64,000 nt of DNA from CAZJYI01 sp964550025 (GCA_964550025.1 CAZJYI010000032.1:22800-86799), one strand, 5' to 3'; shown: positions 44,194 through 53,311, counted from the stretch's first letter. Made by a program: numbers and translations. The notes: generated from the letters alone by a model not told the origin.

Positions 44194-45411
44194 ATGAGTG
44201 CGACCTACCCGACCCGTAACGCCCCCGGTCAGGTCCGCGACGCCATCCTGCAAGTGATGTTGCTGACGTCACAGCCCCTATCCGTCAAGCAGATCGAGGA
44301 CCGCGTCACCCGGGTCATAGGCCCGACACCGACTTCGTCGGTGCGGTCCTACCTTCGGCTGAACACGCCCGAGATGTTCGTCCGCGAGTCACGCGGTCAC
44401 TACACGGTGCGGCGGCCAGTCGTCACCGGCCGCCGGCGTGAGCTGTCCGGGGTGACCAGGTGGCGCAAGCCGATGCGCTTCGGCAAGGCGAAGCTCATCC
44501 ATGCGGACTGCATCGACTGGCTTGAACGGCAGGAAGACAACACGCTGCAAGCGGTCGTCACCGATCCGCCCTATGGTCTGCATGAGTACACGGCGGAGCA
44601 GCAGACCAAGCTGCGCGGCGGCAAAGGTGGCGTCTGGCGTATCCCGCCCTCGTTCGACGGCCATAGGCGCTCGCCACTGCCGCGGTTTACGACTCTGACG
44701 CCGGACCAACTGGGCAACCTCAAGACGTTCTTCTTCATCTGGGGCAGGCTCTTGCTTCCGAAGCTGGTCCCCGGCGCTCACGTTGTCGTCGCCTCGAACC
44801 CGCTCGTATCCTACCTCGTATCCGCCGCGCTCGCCGAAGCCGGACTTGAACGGCGCGGCGAGATCATCCGGTTGACGATGACCATGCGCGGCGGCGATCG
44901 GCCCAAGGCGGCGCACGAGGAGTTTCGCACCATTAGTGTCATGCCGCGTTCGATGTGGGAGCCCTGGCTCGTGTACCGCAAACCGATCGAAGGACGCGTG
45001 CAGGACAACCTGCGCAAGTGGAAGACGGGCGGCTTCCGCCGGCCCACCGAGGACAGGCCTTTCGGCGATGTCATCACATCGGCCCCGACCCGGAAGAACG
45101 AACGAGAGCTTGCGCCTCATCCGAGCCTCAAACCTCAAGCGTTCCTTCGGGAAGTCGTGCGCGGTGTGCTCCCCCTGGGAGAGGGAGTTATACTCGATCC
45201 GTTTGCGGGAGCTGGGTCGACACTTGCCGCGGCCGAGGCGGTGGGATACGAAAGCGTCGGCATCGAAAAGGACGAGCACTACTTCAAGATCGCCTGCAAG
45301 GCAATCCCCAGGCTGGTCGAGTTCCAGTCGACGAATGGAAACGGGAAGCGTGACGGCAGCGGCAAGACAGAGGCCAAGCGAGGCAAACCCAGTTCTCGCG
45401 CAGCTTCTTGA
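44194..45411 (+). CDS. Solitary DNA methyltransferase with N-terminal winged helix
   Basis: 405 residues from the ATG at 44194; a TTG at 44158 would extend it 12 codons but would put the promoter-like sequence inside the gene. The catalytic motif DPPYG is at about residue 124 and the AdoMet-binding motif LDPFAGAGSTLAAAEA at about 335, so the order is that of beta-class amino-methyltransferases (N6-adenine or N4-cytosine). Residues about 10-70 (DAILQVMLLTSQPLSVKQIE) form a winged-helix-like DNA-binding domain. No restriction endonuclease is next to it, so it is probably an orphan enzyme used for regulation, or an anti-restriction remnant. Recognition sequence unknown. Confidence 0.9.
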   Translation: MSATYPTRNAPGQVRDAILQVMLLTSQPLSVKQIEDRVTRVIGPTPTSSVRSYLRLNTPEMFVRESRGHYTVRRPVVTGRRRELSGVTRWRKPMRFGKAKLIHADCIDWLERQEDNTLQAVVTDPPYGLHEYTAEQQTKLRGGKGGVWRIPPSFDGHRRSPLPRFTTLTPDQLGNLKTFFFIWGRLLLPKLVPGAHVVVASNPLVSYLVSAALAEAGLERRGEIIRLTMTMRGGDRPKAAHEEFRTISVMPRSMWEPWLVYRKPIEGRVQDNLRKWKTGGFRRPTEDRPFGDVITSAPTRKNERELAPHPSLKPQAFLREVVRGVLPLGEGVILDPFAGAGSTLAAAEAVGYESVGIEKDEHYFKIACKAIPRLVEFQSTNGNGKRDGSGKTEAKRGKPSSRAAS

Positions 45412-45573
45412 CGCCGCCCGCGTGTAGAGTGGCGGTCCGTATCCCGAGTTCGCCTCTCGGGTTCTTCCGAGAATCGTCAGTCGTGACGTGTCCGAGATAC
45501 GGCCCGTTGAACGTCATTGGCGCACGGTTGCATCCTCAATCCATCATCTTCGCACCCGCGCGCGGGCCGGAAA

Positions 45574-45589
45574 ATGACAGAACTGTCAT
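45574..45589. promoter_or_regulatory. Palindrome ATGACAG-AA-CTGTCAT
   Basis: Perfect 7-bp arms with a 2-base spacer, just past the stop of the minus-strand sulfatase and about 160 bp after the methyltransferase. It matches the palindrome at 44080-44095 in 13 of 16 positions. Confidence 0.6.
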
Positions 45590-45595
45590 GCGCCG

Positions 45596-47074
45596 CTACA
45601 GTTCCGGCGCCCTCCATTCCGGAATGCCGCCTTCCTTCAACTGCTTCTCGTAACGAACCGTAGCGGGATGCTCCTTGGCGTAGGGGGCGTCTTCGTTGAC
45701 CATGAGCGGCACGGTCTCAGCCCACCATGCGTCGTACGCCTTCCGCAGCTTCGCCACGACCTCGGCGTTCTGCTCGGCAACGTTCTCTTTCTCGAACGGG
45801 TCGTTGGGGATATCATAAAGCTCCTTGTTGTTCACAAACCGCCAGCGTTGCGAACGCACGGCGCAGTTCTTCAGCTTGGACTTGCTTGGGTCCTCACCTT
45901 TGTTCCAACGTCCCCTGTGAAAGAAGAGATGCCGGTCAGCCCATGCGGTCTTGGGATTCTCGAGCAGCGGCAGCAGCGTGCGTCCGTCGATCTTCTGAAT
46001 ATCGCCGGGGATCTTGGCTCCGGCCAGTTCGCAGAACGTCTTGTAGAAGTCGATGTGCGCGGTGAGCGCGCCGATGTCCACACCTTCGCCCAGCACGCCC
46101 TTCCAGCGCCAGAAGGAGGGCACGTGCGTGCCGCCCTCGTGCACGGAGCCCTTCCCGCTCTTGAAACCGGCCGTGAAATGCGCGATCCGTTTGCCGTTCT
46201 TCTTCCCGCCGCGACCGGCCTGGCCGTTGTCGGTGATGAAGATAACGAGTGTGTTGTCCCAGGCCTTCCACTCGTCGAGCTTCTTCATCATGAGTCCGAC
46301 ATTGTCGTCGATGTTTTCGATCATGCCGTAACGCCCGGCCGTGCCGGCGTCCCAGCCGTCATCCAGCCACCGCCTGGTGTACTTCTCCGGCGCGATCATG
46401 GGACCGTGCGGTGCGTTGGGGGCGATGTAGGCGAAGAAAGGCGTCTTGGCATTGAGCTGCTTCTTCATGAACCCGAGCGCGGCCTGGAAAAACACGTCTG
46501 TGCAGAAGCCCTTCGTCCGGACGAGCTTGTCGTTGTGCAGGAGGACGTTGTCGAAGTAGCGCCCGTCCTTCTCCCGGTTGGGCGGGTAGTCGGCGCAGCT
46601 TCCCGGGTACGCCTGGCCGATGCCGCCGGCCCCGTGAATGAACACCTCGCTGAAGCCGCGGTTGCCGGGTTGGTACTCGTCCTCGTCGCCCAGGTGCCAC
46701 TTGCCGAAGATCCCGGTCTCGTAACCCGCCTTCCGCAGCAACTGCGGGAACGTGGTTGTCGAGAGCGCCATCCGCTCCCGCTCCTTGATCGTATGTGTCA
46801 CGCCGTTGCGGAATTCGTGCCGGCCGCTGAAAATCGCCGACCGCGTCGGTGCGCACGTCGGGCTGACGTGAAACTCGCGAAAGCGCGTCGAAGACTCGTA
46901 GAACTTGTCGAGGTTGGGGGTCTTCAGAATGGGGTTGCCCATACAGGACAGGTCACCCATCCCCTGGTCGTCGGTCATCACGAGGATGATGTTCGGTCGA
47001 CTCCCCTTCAATGGCGCAGCCCACGCTGAGACCGCAACCCACATTGCACACACCACCAGCATTATCTTCTTCAT
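45596..47074 (-). CDS. Exported S1-family sulfatase (arylsulfatase-like)
   Basis: 492 residues from the ATG at 47074 with AAGGAG upstream; the GTG at 47077 is less likely. MKKIMLVVCAMWVAVSAWA is a signal peptide. PNIILVMTDDQGMGDLSC supplies metal ligands, and the active-site motif is CAPTR at about residue 77, followed by SAIFSGRHEF. VIFITDNGQ marks the second metal segment. The length and the C-terminal ELYDIPNDPFEKENVA pattern are normal for arylsulfatase-A-like S1 members. It needs formylglycine modification. The DUF6807 gene lies 111 bp upstream on the same strand. Confidence 0.93.
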   Translation of the reverse strand: MKKIMLVVCAMWVAVSAWAAPLKGSRPNIILVMTDDQGMGDLSCMGNPILKTPNLDKFYESSTRFREFHVSPTCAPTRSAIFSGRHEFRNGVTHTIKERERMALSTTTFPQLLRKAGYETGIFGKWHLGDEDEYQPGNRGFSEVFIHGAGGIGQAYPGSCADYPPNREKDGRYFDNVLLHNDKLVRTKGFCTDVFFQAALGFMKKQLNAKTPFFAYIAPNAPHGPMIAPEKYTRRWLDDGWDAGTAGRYGMIENIDDNVGLMMKKLDEWKAWDNTLVIFITDNGQAGRGGKKNGKRIAHFTAGFKSGKGSVHEGGTHVPSFWRWKGVLGEGVDIGALTAHIDFYKTFCELAGAKIPGDIQKIDGRTLLPLLENPKTAWADRHLFFHRGRWNKGEDPSKSKLKNCAVRSQRWRFVNNKELYDIPNDPFEKENVAEQNAEVVAKLRKAYDAWWAETVPLMVNEDAPYAKEHPATVRYEKQLKEGGIPEWRAPEL

Positions 47075-47108
47075 CACTGCATCTCCTTGAATCGCATTCT
47101 GTGTAGCG

Positions 47109-47151
47109 CCGACTTTCAGTCGGTGAGAAGTAGCGCGGGCATTCGGCCCGC
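47109..47151. other. Two adjacent GC hairpins between sulfatase and DUF6807 genes
   Basis: Stem CCGACT/AGTCGG with a 3-base loop (47109-47123) and stem GCGGGC/GCCCGC with a 5-base loop (47135-47151). No T-run follows on the minus strand. They may attenuate transcription or stabilise the mRNA of the sulfatase. Confidence 0.5.
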
Positions 47152-47185
47152 GTCTCCCGAACAGGGCTCTGCCGTTGCGGACGCC

Positions 47186-48118
47186 CTACTGTCCCTGCTG
47201 ACTGAAATCCGACCAGGCCTTCTGGATGCTCTGCGTCGTCGCCTCTCCCTCTCGAACCAGCACCCTGTATCGCAGTTTCAGCGTTGCTCCCGGCTTCAGG
47301 ACATAGTCTTCCTTGCAGGTGAGCGCCGGGTTCAGGTACGGGTAGTTGTTCCGTGTCTGCCACCAAGAGGGATGCCGGGGATTGGCCGGATGATCCAGGA
47401 TGGCGATGCAGGCGTCGCGTCCGTTCTGTGCTTTGCCGGCAAACGCGACCCACGGCAGGCGCTTGTTGTTGCTCCCGTTCTTGCGGCCTTCAGCATCCAG
47501 GAACGTCCAGGCCGGATGGGACTTCTTTTTGTTGTTGCTGAACTCCGCGGCGCCCCGGTAGGCGAATCCGCCGTACGAGTTCTTGTTGAAGACGACGTCC
47601 TTCTCTCCGGGATTGGTGAACGTAGCGTCCCAGTCGATCTCGTAGTTCCCTGTTTCACCCGGCGCACTGATCCTGATCACACGCTTTTCCCGCACAAGGG
47701 GAGCCTGGTCTTTGAGGTGGTAATCAAGTGCCAGTGTAATCCGGGCCGAACCGTCCGGCTGATGCGAGACGGCGACCTCGACGGGATCGGTGCCGGAATG
47801 ATTCTTTTCCCAGAAGTTGATCTTGTTGATGTACTTCCAGGACCACCACAAACCGCGATGCCAGACGTGGTCGGCGTTGAGATACCCCTTCGGCATGGGA
47901 ACAGGCCGCGTCAATTCGGAACCGTCCAGCAAACCGAATCGCAGACAGGGCTTCCCGGTCTTGCGGTCATGAAGATGCTGCCAGACCAGCTTCCCGTTGT
48001 TCAGCAGAGTGAGCGACGTGTCGGCCTGCTTCCAGGTCAGGTTGCGTCCCGGTTCGGCTGTCGCGGACAGCGCCAGACATAGAACCGCCAGCAATGTGTA
48101 TGGGGTATCCGTTCTCAT
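47186..48118 (-). CDS. Exported DUF6807 (PmoA-like) family protein
   Basis: 310 residues from the ATG at 48118; the ATG at 48130 is an alternative with poorer ribosome-site spacing. The signal peptide is YTLLAVLCLALSATA. The sequence KGYLNADHVWHRGLWWSWKY, RISAPGETGNYEIDWDATF, SYGGFAYRGAAEF and AILDHPANPRHPSWWQTR follows the DUF6807 family, sometimes annotated as PmoA-like and frequent in planctomycetal and verrucomicrobial glycan gene clusters. The fold is beta-sandwich-like. No enzymatic activity is established. It is upstream of a sulfatase and likely co-transcribed with it. Confidence 0.85.
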   Translation of the reverse strand: MRTDTPYTLLAVLCLALSATAEPGRNLTWKQADTSLTLLNNGKLVWQHLHDRKTGKPCLRFGLLDGSELTRPVPMPKGYLNADHVWHRGLWWSWKYINKINFWEKNHSGTDPVEVAVSHQPDGSARITLALDYHLKDQAPLVREKRVIRISAPGETGNYEIDWDATFTNPGEKDVVFNKNSYGGFAYRGAAEFSNNKKKSHPAWTFLDAEGRKNGSNNKRLPWVAFAGKAQNGRDACIAILDHPANPRHPSWWQTRNNYPYLNPALTCKEDYVLKPGATLKLRYRVLVREGEATTQSIQKAWSDFSQQGQ

Positions 48119-48385
48119 GCAGTGAATCATCTCCGAGAGCGACGGATTGTCAACTCTTTGCGGTCGGCCCAGACTGCTGGGTTACCGGGTTGAACGTCTT
48201 TGTCTCTCTGTTGATCCCGTCGATCGTCACGTTCGGGCAATCCCGTCAGGCGAAGCTGCTTGCCACGCCGAAGCCTGGCGAAGGCGGGCGTTGAGCCGTG
48301 CGGGAACGGCCTGATTGAGCTTTGCGCCCGCGCATCGAGGCGGTACTGTTGCTGCCAGAGAAGACACCGTTGGGAGGGAGACACG

Positions 48386-50539
48386 ATGAAGCAAGCAGTG
48401 TGCTGGATGACGTGGGTGGGTGTCGTGTGTGTAGCGGTCGCGCAGGGGCGTGCGGACTATGCGGGCGAAGTGACGGCGGATGGTCCGGTGGCGTATTACC
48501 GGTTTACGGAAAGAGCTGGATCGACAATCATTCGCGACAGTTCGGGTAACGGCCATCGCAGCTTGGTGGTCTCGAACGTGGTTTTTCGGGCCGCGGGTCG
48601 TGTGGGGTGGGCTGCCCAGTTCAGCAACGCCTATGTAAGAGTGGATCCGCTGCTCGACCCTTCTGCCGGTGATTTCAGTGTCGAAACGCTGGTGTGGTTC
48701 GATGTTGCGGGTCGACGACACACCATAGTCGACCAGAGGAACGGGAACGGAACAGGTGAGGCGCTGCTTATACGGACCGCTGACAACAAGCTGAACTCCG
48801 ATGTGGGGGAGAGTATGGTCTTCAGTGGCTACCCGACCGACGAGCACAAGTGGTACCACGTCGTGCTGACGGTCGAAGAGGGGGGCAGCAACGATACGGT
48901 ACGACTCTATGTTGACGGCGAGGAGAGAGAAAGAAGGACGGTGACGGTCGGGACTGCGGACGGTGACTGGGTGCTCGGGGCGGGCAAGTCCTTCTTCACC
49001 GGGCTGGTTGGGCGACTCGACGAAGTGGTCGTCTATGACAAGGCGCTTGATCCTGCCCGCGTGCTGGCGCACTGGCAGGCCTCGACCCCCATGCACTATG
49101 TGGCCACCAACGGTGGAAGTGTGTACCCCTACGCCAACTGGGATGACGCAGCCTCGAATATCCAGGACGCCGTCGATGCCGCCCTAGCGGGGGATACGGT
49201 GCGGGTGGGTGATGGCACCTACTACCTGACGTCGCCGATCACCGTGTCGAAAGCCATCACGGTCGAAAGTGTCAACGGTGCCAACGTGACCACCGTCGAC
49301 GGACAGAACGCGCACCGCTGTTTCGAGCTCGATGACCACGCCTGCACCATTCGCGGCTTCACGATCACCAACGGGCTCGCATCCGGAGGCTACCACCCAG
49401 GCAACTGCGGCGGCGGCGTCTACTGCAGTGACACGACGCCGGTTATTGCCGACTGCGTGCTCTCGGGCAATTCGGCCAGCGCCTTCGGCGGCGGGAGCTG
49501 GTATGGCACGCTGAACAACTGCACGCTCTCTGGCAATGAGGCCTACCGCGGCGGCGGGAGCTGTGTCGGCACGCTGAACAACTGCACCCTCTCGGGCAAT
49601 TCGTCCAGCTTCCGAGGCGGCGGGAGCGATGGCAGCACGCTGAACAACTGCACCCTTTCGAACAATTCGTCCACCAACGGCGGCGGGAGCTACTCCGGGA
49701 CGCTGAACAATTGCACGATCTCCGGCAATTCGGCCGAGGACCGTGGCGGCGGGAGCTACTACGGCACGCTGAACAACTGCACGCTCTCGGGAAATTCGGC
49801 CGCTGACAGAGGCGGCGGGAGCTACAGGGGCACGCTGACTAACTGCATCATCTACCACAACTCCGCGGGCCTTGGGGAGAACCACTGGACTCCCGTGGAG
49901 CCGAATCTCTCCTATTGCTGCACCACACCCCATCCCGGCGGAATGGGGAGCATCACGAACGAACCGCGGTTCGTTGCGGGAACACTCCGTTTGCGCCCCG
50001 ACTCCCCCTGTATTGACGCAGGTACGGCGATTCCGGGCATTGTGACAGACATTGACGGCACGCCCCGCCCCCTGGACGGAAACGCGGATGGCAGTGCAGT
50101 CACGGATATGGGCGCGCACGAATTTGTGAATCCGTTTGCCGACACAGACAACGATGGTCTGAACGACTGGAGTGAAATCAACACACACGGCTGCAATCCA
50201 ACTCTCCCGGACAGTGACGGCGACGGTCGTGAGGATGCGGACGAGGTGGCGATGGGATACCATCCCGCATATGACGAATCCCCCGCCCTCGCCGATGGCC
50301 GTGCGGAAGTCACGACGAATCCCGCCGCCTACGGCTTCTACACCTCCAACTCGATCATGGACCTGAGCATGGGGGCGATGATGTTGCAGACCAGCAACGG
50401 CTGGCTGCGGTTGCGGTTGCAGCTCGAGCGAACGGAGGATCTCACCGGCGGGGTGTGGTCGAATGCGGGCGATGCGGTGGAGTGGCTGGAGCCGGCGGAG
50501 GAGGGGAAGGCGTTCTACAGGGTGAGGGGGGAGCGGTAG
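48386..50539 (+). CDS. Exported LamG / beta-helix repeat protein
   Basis: 717 residues from the ATG at 48386, with GGGAGGGAG upstream and signal peptide (WMTWVGVVCVAVAQGRA). A LamG domain at about 25-230 (GPVAYYRFTERAGS, VGRLDEVVVYDKAL) is followed by a right-handed beta-helix starting NIQDAVDAALAGDTVRVGDG. Residues about 350-500 are seven or so repeats of GGGSYxGTLNNCTLSGNSS. Then come a TDNDGLNDWSE calcium-binding-type segment and the C-terminal LERTEDLTGGVWSN...FYRVRGE module. This layout resembles chlamydial Pmp-like and right-handed helix surface proteins. Likely a polysaccharide-binding or lyase-like surface protein; catalytic residues are not seen. Confidence 0.85.
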   Translation: MKQAVCWMTWVGVVCVAVAQGRADYAGEVTADGPVAYYRFTERAGSTIIRDSSGNGHRSLVVSNVVFRAAGRVGWAAQFSNAYVRVDPLLDPSAGDFSVETLVWFDVAGRRHTIVDQRNGNGTGEALLIRTADNKLNSDVGESMVFSGYPTDEHKWYHVVLTVEEGGSNDTVRLYVDGEERERRTVTVGTADGDWVLGAGKSFFTGLVGRLDEVVVYDKALDPARVLAHWQASTPMHYVATNGGSVYPYANWDDAASNIQDAVDAALAGDTVRVGDGTYYLTSPITVSKAITVESVNGANVTTVDGQNAHRCFELDDHACTIRGFTITNGLASGGYHPGNCGGGVYCSDTTPVIADCVLSGNSASAFGGGSWYGTLNNCTLSGNEAYRGGGSCVGTLNNCTLSGNSSSFRGGGSDGSTLNNCTLSNNSSTNGGGSYSGTLNNCTISGNSAEDRGGGSYYGTLNNCTLSGNSAADRGGGSYRGTLTNCIIYHNSAGLGENHWTPVEPNLSYCCTTPHPGGMGSITNEPRFVAGTLRLRPDSPCIDAGTAIPGIVTDIDGTPRPLDGNADGSAVTDMGAHEFVNPFADTDNDGLNDWSEINTHGCNPTLPDSDGDGREDADEVAMGYHPAYDESPALADGRAEVTTNPAAYGFYTSNSIMDLSMGAMMLQTSNGWLRLRLQLERTEDLTGGVWSNAGDAVEWLEPAEEGKAFYRVRGER
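49480..49855 (+). repeat. Coding tandem repeats of about 60-66 bp
   Basis: Seven copies carry the core ACGCTGAACAACTGCAC (encoding TLNNCT) preceded by GGCGGGAGC. Near-identical cores show recent tandem duplication inside the beta-helix and make this locus prone to length change. Confidence 0.85.
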
Positions 50540-50657
50540 AGACAACGCACAGTGCCGCTGCTGCTCCGCGCAGGTCCTTTGGAGTCTGTCTGGCGGGGAA
50601 GCTGAACCCGACGAGGATTGCGACGAGGATCACGACAAGGACAGGGAGTCGACACAG

Positions 50658-51041
50658 ATGCAGACAGTATCCATACGGACCAGTGGCAGAACCGATCTCG
50701 TGGACATCACGCGCCAGGTGGCAGCAGCGGTATCCGAAGCAGGCATCGATGACGGCGTCGCCACCGTCTTCGTTCCGCACACGACGGCGGGCGTGACGAT
50801 CAACGAGAACGCGGACCCCGACGTGGTGGCGGACATCGAAACGGTCCTGGACCGGGTCGTGCCGTGGCAGGGAGGGTATCGGCACTGCGAAGGCAATACC
50901 GCCGCCCACGTCAAGGCCAGCATGATGGGTTCGTCAGTCCAGATCATCGTCGAAAACGGCCGCCTCCAGCTCGGAACCTGGCAGAGCATCTACTTCTGCG
51001 AATTTGACGGCCCGCGCTCGCGGAAAGTGTGGGTGCGGTGA
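50658..51041 (+). CDS. yjbQ: YjbQ / UPF0047 family protein
   Basis: 127 residues, a normal length. Family signatures are RTDLVDITRQVAAAV, ATVFVPHTTAGVTINENADP, YRHCEGNTAAHVKASMMGSS and LGTWQSIYFCEFDGPRSRKV. Members have been linked to thiamine phosphate synthase-like activity, but their physiological role is not settled. AGGGAG precedes the start. Soluble and cytoplasmic. It is the first of a few housekeeping-like genes between the glycan-related blocks. Confidence 0.93.
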   Translation: MQTVSIRTSGRTDLVDITRQVAAAVSEAGIDDGVATVFVPHTTAGVTINENADPDVVADIETVLDRVVPWQGGYRHCEGNTAAHVKASMMGSSVQIIVENGRLQLGTWQSIYFCEFDGPRSRKVWVR

Positions 51042-51476
51042 TTGCGGATCGCGTCTGTATTGCTATTCCCTCGTTTCTCGTCTTCCTCGCATCGTTCTCC
51101 GTGTGATGGCGGGACGGGAACGCCTCCACCGGCCTTGTGCCGGTGGAGCGAAGATTTGGCGCCCGGCACGAACACGGAACAGACGCTCTGAGCCCGTGTT
51201 GAGCAAGCTGTGAGCGCCGCACTCCTCTTGCTCCGAACGGGCTCAATCACGGATCCGGACTCACGCCGGGGACTACCCTCGCGTTCACCACCGGCACAAG
51301 GCCGGTGGGGTCTGAGAACGCCCGACACGTCCCCGGATGGCTCCCCCCTCATACTTCGTCGTGCTACCTTGCCTTAGCGGAGTTTCCTCGACTCTTCACG
51401 TTCCCACAGGTATGTTCCAGCCCGCCTCGCGATCGGTACTCACGACCCGTCGCGAGAGCGACGAGGAACACGGACT
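51042..51476. other. 435-bp stretch holding palindromic element copy 2
   Basis: Mostly occupied by the 187-bp element at 51124-51310. The rest (51311-51476) should contain the promoter of the adenylate-kinase-like gene; no gene is seen. Confidence 0.55.
51124..51310. repeat. 187-bp palindromic element, copy 2
   Basis: Ends are CTCCACCGGCCTTGTGCCGG at the left and CACCGGCACAAGGCCGGTGG at the right, inverted copies that are each also self-complementary. The central palindrome GAGCCCG...CGGGCTC and the stretch after the left end (GAGCGAAGATT) match copy 1 at 38795-38982. Confidence 0.75.
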
Positions 51477-52199
51477 GTGACTGAGACCTCCCAGCAATCG
51501 GCATTCGGCAATCGGCAATCGGCAATTCTGCTTCTGGGACCGACTGGTTCCGGCAAGACACCGGTCGGCGAGTGCCTGGAACGCCGGGGGCTACTGGGGC
51601 GGCCGTGCGCGCATTTTGATTTTGGCGCTAACCTGCGCGAGGCGGTGGCGACGGGGGGGGAGGTGCACGGTTTGGCCGTCGGCGAGGTGGCTTTCCTCGA
51701 GCGTGTACTCCATGCCAACGCGTTGCTCGAAGACGAGCACTTTTCCATTGCCCGGCACATCCTGGAGGGCTTCTGTCGCCGCCGTGGGGTGGGGGAGGGG
51801 GATTGGCTTGTCCTCAACGGTCTGCCGCGGCACGTCGGCCAAGCCGATGACGTGGATGCGCTGGTGGATGTGCGGGCTGTGTTGCAGCTCGAGTGCCCGG
51901 CGGGGATCGTGCGCGAGCGCATCCGCCGCGACTCCGGGGGAGATCGTGCGGAACGGGAGGACGATTCCGCCGGTGAAGTCGAGCGCAAGCTGCGGACCTT
52001 TGCGGAAAGAACGATGCCTTTGCTTGACCATTACCGGGAGAAAGGGGTACTTCTATGCGCCTTTGCCGTGACGGTGGACACCGTCCCCGACGATCTCGTC
52101 TCGGAGTTTGAGCGGCAATTGTGTGCCGGCACGACCGGCCAGAACACGAAAGCGCGGCGCAACATAGCCCCACCAAAAGGGGAATTCGGACAGGATTAA
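51477..52199 (+). CDS. Adenylate-kinase-like nucleoside monophosphate kinase
   Basis: 240 residues from a GTG at 51477; no ATG precedes the P-loop. The P-loop is LLLGPTGSGKTPVG at about residues 18-31. FDFGANLREAV and LVLNGLPRHVGQADDVDALV match the NMP-binding and DGFPR segments of adenylate kinases, and ERKLRTFAERTMPLLDHYRE matches their C-terminal helix. The usual GxPGxGKGT is replaced by GPTGSGKT and the LID is short, so it is an adenylate kinase paralogue whose nucleotide specificity is unclear. The first 17 codons come largely from a heptamer array (51492-51526), which places the repeat inside the protein. Confidence 0.78.
   Translation: MTETSQQSAFGNRQSAILLLGPTGSGKTPVGECLERRGLLGRPCAHFDFGANLREAVATGGEVHGLAVGEVAFLERVLHANALLEDEHFSIARHILEGFCRRRGVGEGDWLVLNGLPRHVGQADDVDALVDVRAVLQLECPAGIVRERIRRDSGGDRAEREDDSAGEVERKLRTFAERTMPLLDHYREKGVLLCAFAVTVDTVPDDLVSEFERQLCAGTTGQNTKARRNIAPPKGEFGQD
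51492..51526 (+). repeat. Heptamer array, unit CGGCAAT, within coding sequence
   Basis: Five units: CAGCAAT, CGGCATT and three of CGGCAAT. They encode QSAFGNRQSA, a 7-residue periodicity expected when a 7-bp unit is read through three frames. Confidence 0.85.
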
Positions 52200-52281
52200 C
52201 TGGATCGACAGGATAACCCCTCCCATCCCGTAGATCCTGTAGATCGCGTCAAGAAAACAAGAGAATGGCGGGTTGTAGTAC

Positions 52282-53181
52282 ATGACAATGAGCGAAGAAA
52301 CAGAGACCCTCAAGGTCAACGGGCAGGACATTCCGGAAGAAGCCGTGAACTACGAGCTCAACCGGCTGGTGCAGTTCTACTCGCAGCACATGGCGCCCGA
52401 GAAGATCAAGGAGCAGATGGACGTACTGCGCAAGCGCGCCCGGCAACAGGCGGTCGGCTCGAAACTGCTCATGGACGAAGCGCAGCGGCTGGATATTACG
52501 GTGCCCGGCGACCGCATCGATACCAAGTACGAGCAGATCGTCGAAGGCAGCGGCGGCAGCGCGGCATTCGAAGGCATGCTGGCGCGGCAGGGCCTGAGTG
52601 ACGAGCTGGTGCGCAAGAGCATCGAGCGCGGCCTCAAGGTGGATATCCTGGTCGAGCAGGTGACCACCGAGGTGATGGAGCCTACCGAGCAGGACATTCA
52701 GCAGCATTTTGAAGCACACCAGGACGAGTATGCCAAGCCGGAGCGGGCGGAAGCGCGGCACATTCTCGTGAAACCGGCATCGGAATCCGAGGCGGACCGT
52801 GAGACGGCCCGTTCGAAGCTGCTCGAACTGCGGCAGCAGATCGAGGAAGGCGCCGATTTTGCCGACTTGGCCGCCGTCCATTCGGAATGCCCCAGCGGGG
52901 AGCGCAGCGGTGGCAGCCTCGGCTGGTTTGGCCGCGGCATGATGGTGAAAGCCTTTGACGATGCCGTCTTCTCCATGGAAGTGGGGACGCTGAGCGGCCT
53001 GGTCGAGACCGAGTTCGGTTTCCACCTGATTCAGAAGATTGGCCACGAGCCGGCCGGTCCGGCCGAGCTGGGTGAGGTCAGCGACAAGGTCCGGGACTTC
53101 CTGCGGCACGCCAAGCGCGGCGAAGCCATATCGGCCTATGTCAACGAGTTGGCGGAGAAGGCGGAGATCGAAGGACTGTAG
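52282..53181 (+). CDS. Parvulin-type peptidyl-prolyl isomerase
   Basis: 299 residues. The N-terminal half is a SurA-like helical chaperone part (LVQFYSQHMAPEKIKEQMDV). The parvulin domain is at about 150-255: ARHILVKPASESEADRE, GADFADLAAVHSECPSGERS, GGSLGWFGRGMMVKAFDDAV and ETEFGFHLIQKIGHE. No signal peptide is seen, so it either acts in the cytoplasm like trigger-factor-type proteins or its export signal is missed. Starts at 52282 or the next ATG at 52288. Confidence 0.92.
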   Translation: MTMSEETETLKVNGQDIPEEAVNYELNRLVQFYSQHMAPEKIKEQMDVLRKRARQQAVGSKLLMDEAQRLDITVPGDRIDTKYEQIVEGSGGSAAFEGMLARQGLSDELVRKSIERGLKVDILVEQVTTEVMEPTEQDIQQHFEAHQDEYAKPERAEARHILVKPASESEADRETARSKLLELRQQIEEGADFADLAAVHSECPSGERSGGSLGWFGRGMMVKAFDDAVFSMEVGTLSGLVETEFGFHLIQKIGHEPAGPAELGEVSDKVRDFLRHAKRGEAISAYVNELAEKAEIEGL

Positions 53182-53215
53182 CGAGTGGCCAGTGTCAGGT
53201 GGCGGGTGGCGAATG
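53181..53215. repeat. Heptamer array, unit GCGGGTG
   Basis: Five units (GCGAGTG, GCCAGTG, TCAGGTG, GCGGGTG, GCGAATG) directly after the isomerase stop. Confidence 0.75.
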
Positions 53216-53311
53216 GGGTAGGAAAGGACGACATTAAGGAATAGTCGTCTGACGGCTTGACCTCACACGACCGTGCTGTTACCTTTCTTCCTCGCGTGTG
53301 GATGCGGCCTC

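Noticed and set aside
44194..45411. Complete restriction-modification system
   Set aside because: Only the methyltransferase is present; neighbours are a CotH/LTD gene and a sulfatase, with no endonuclease or specificity subunit.
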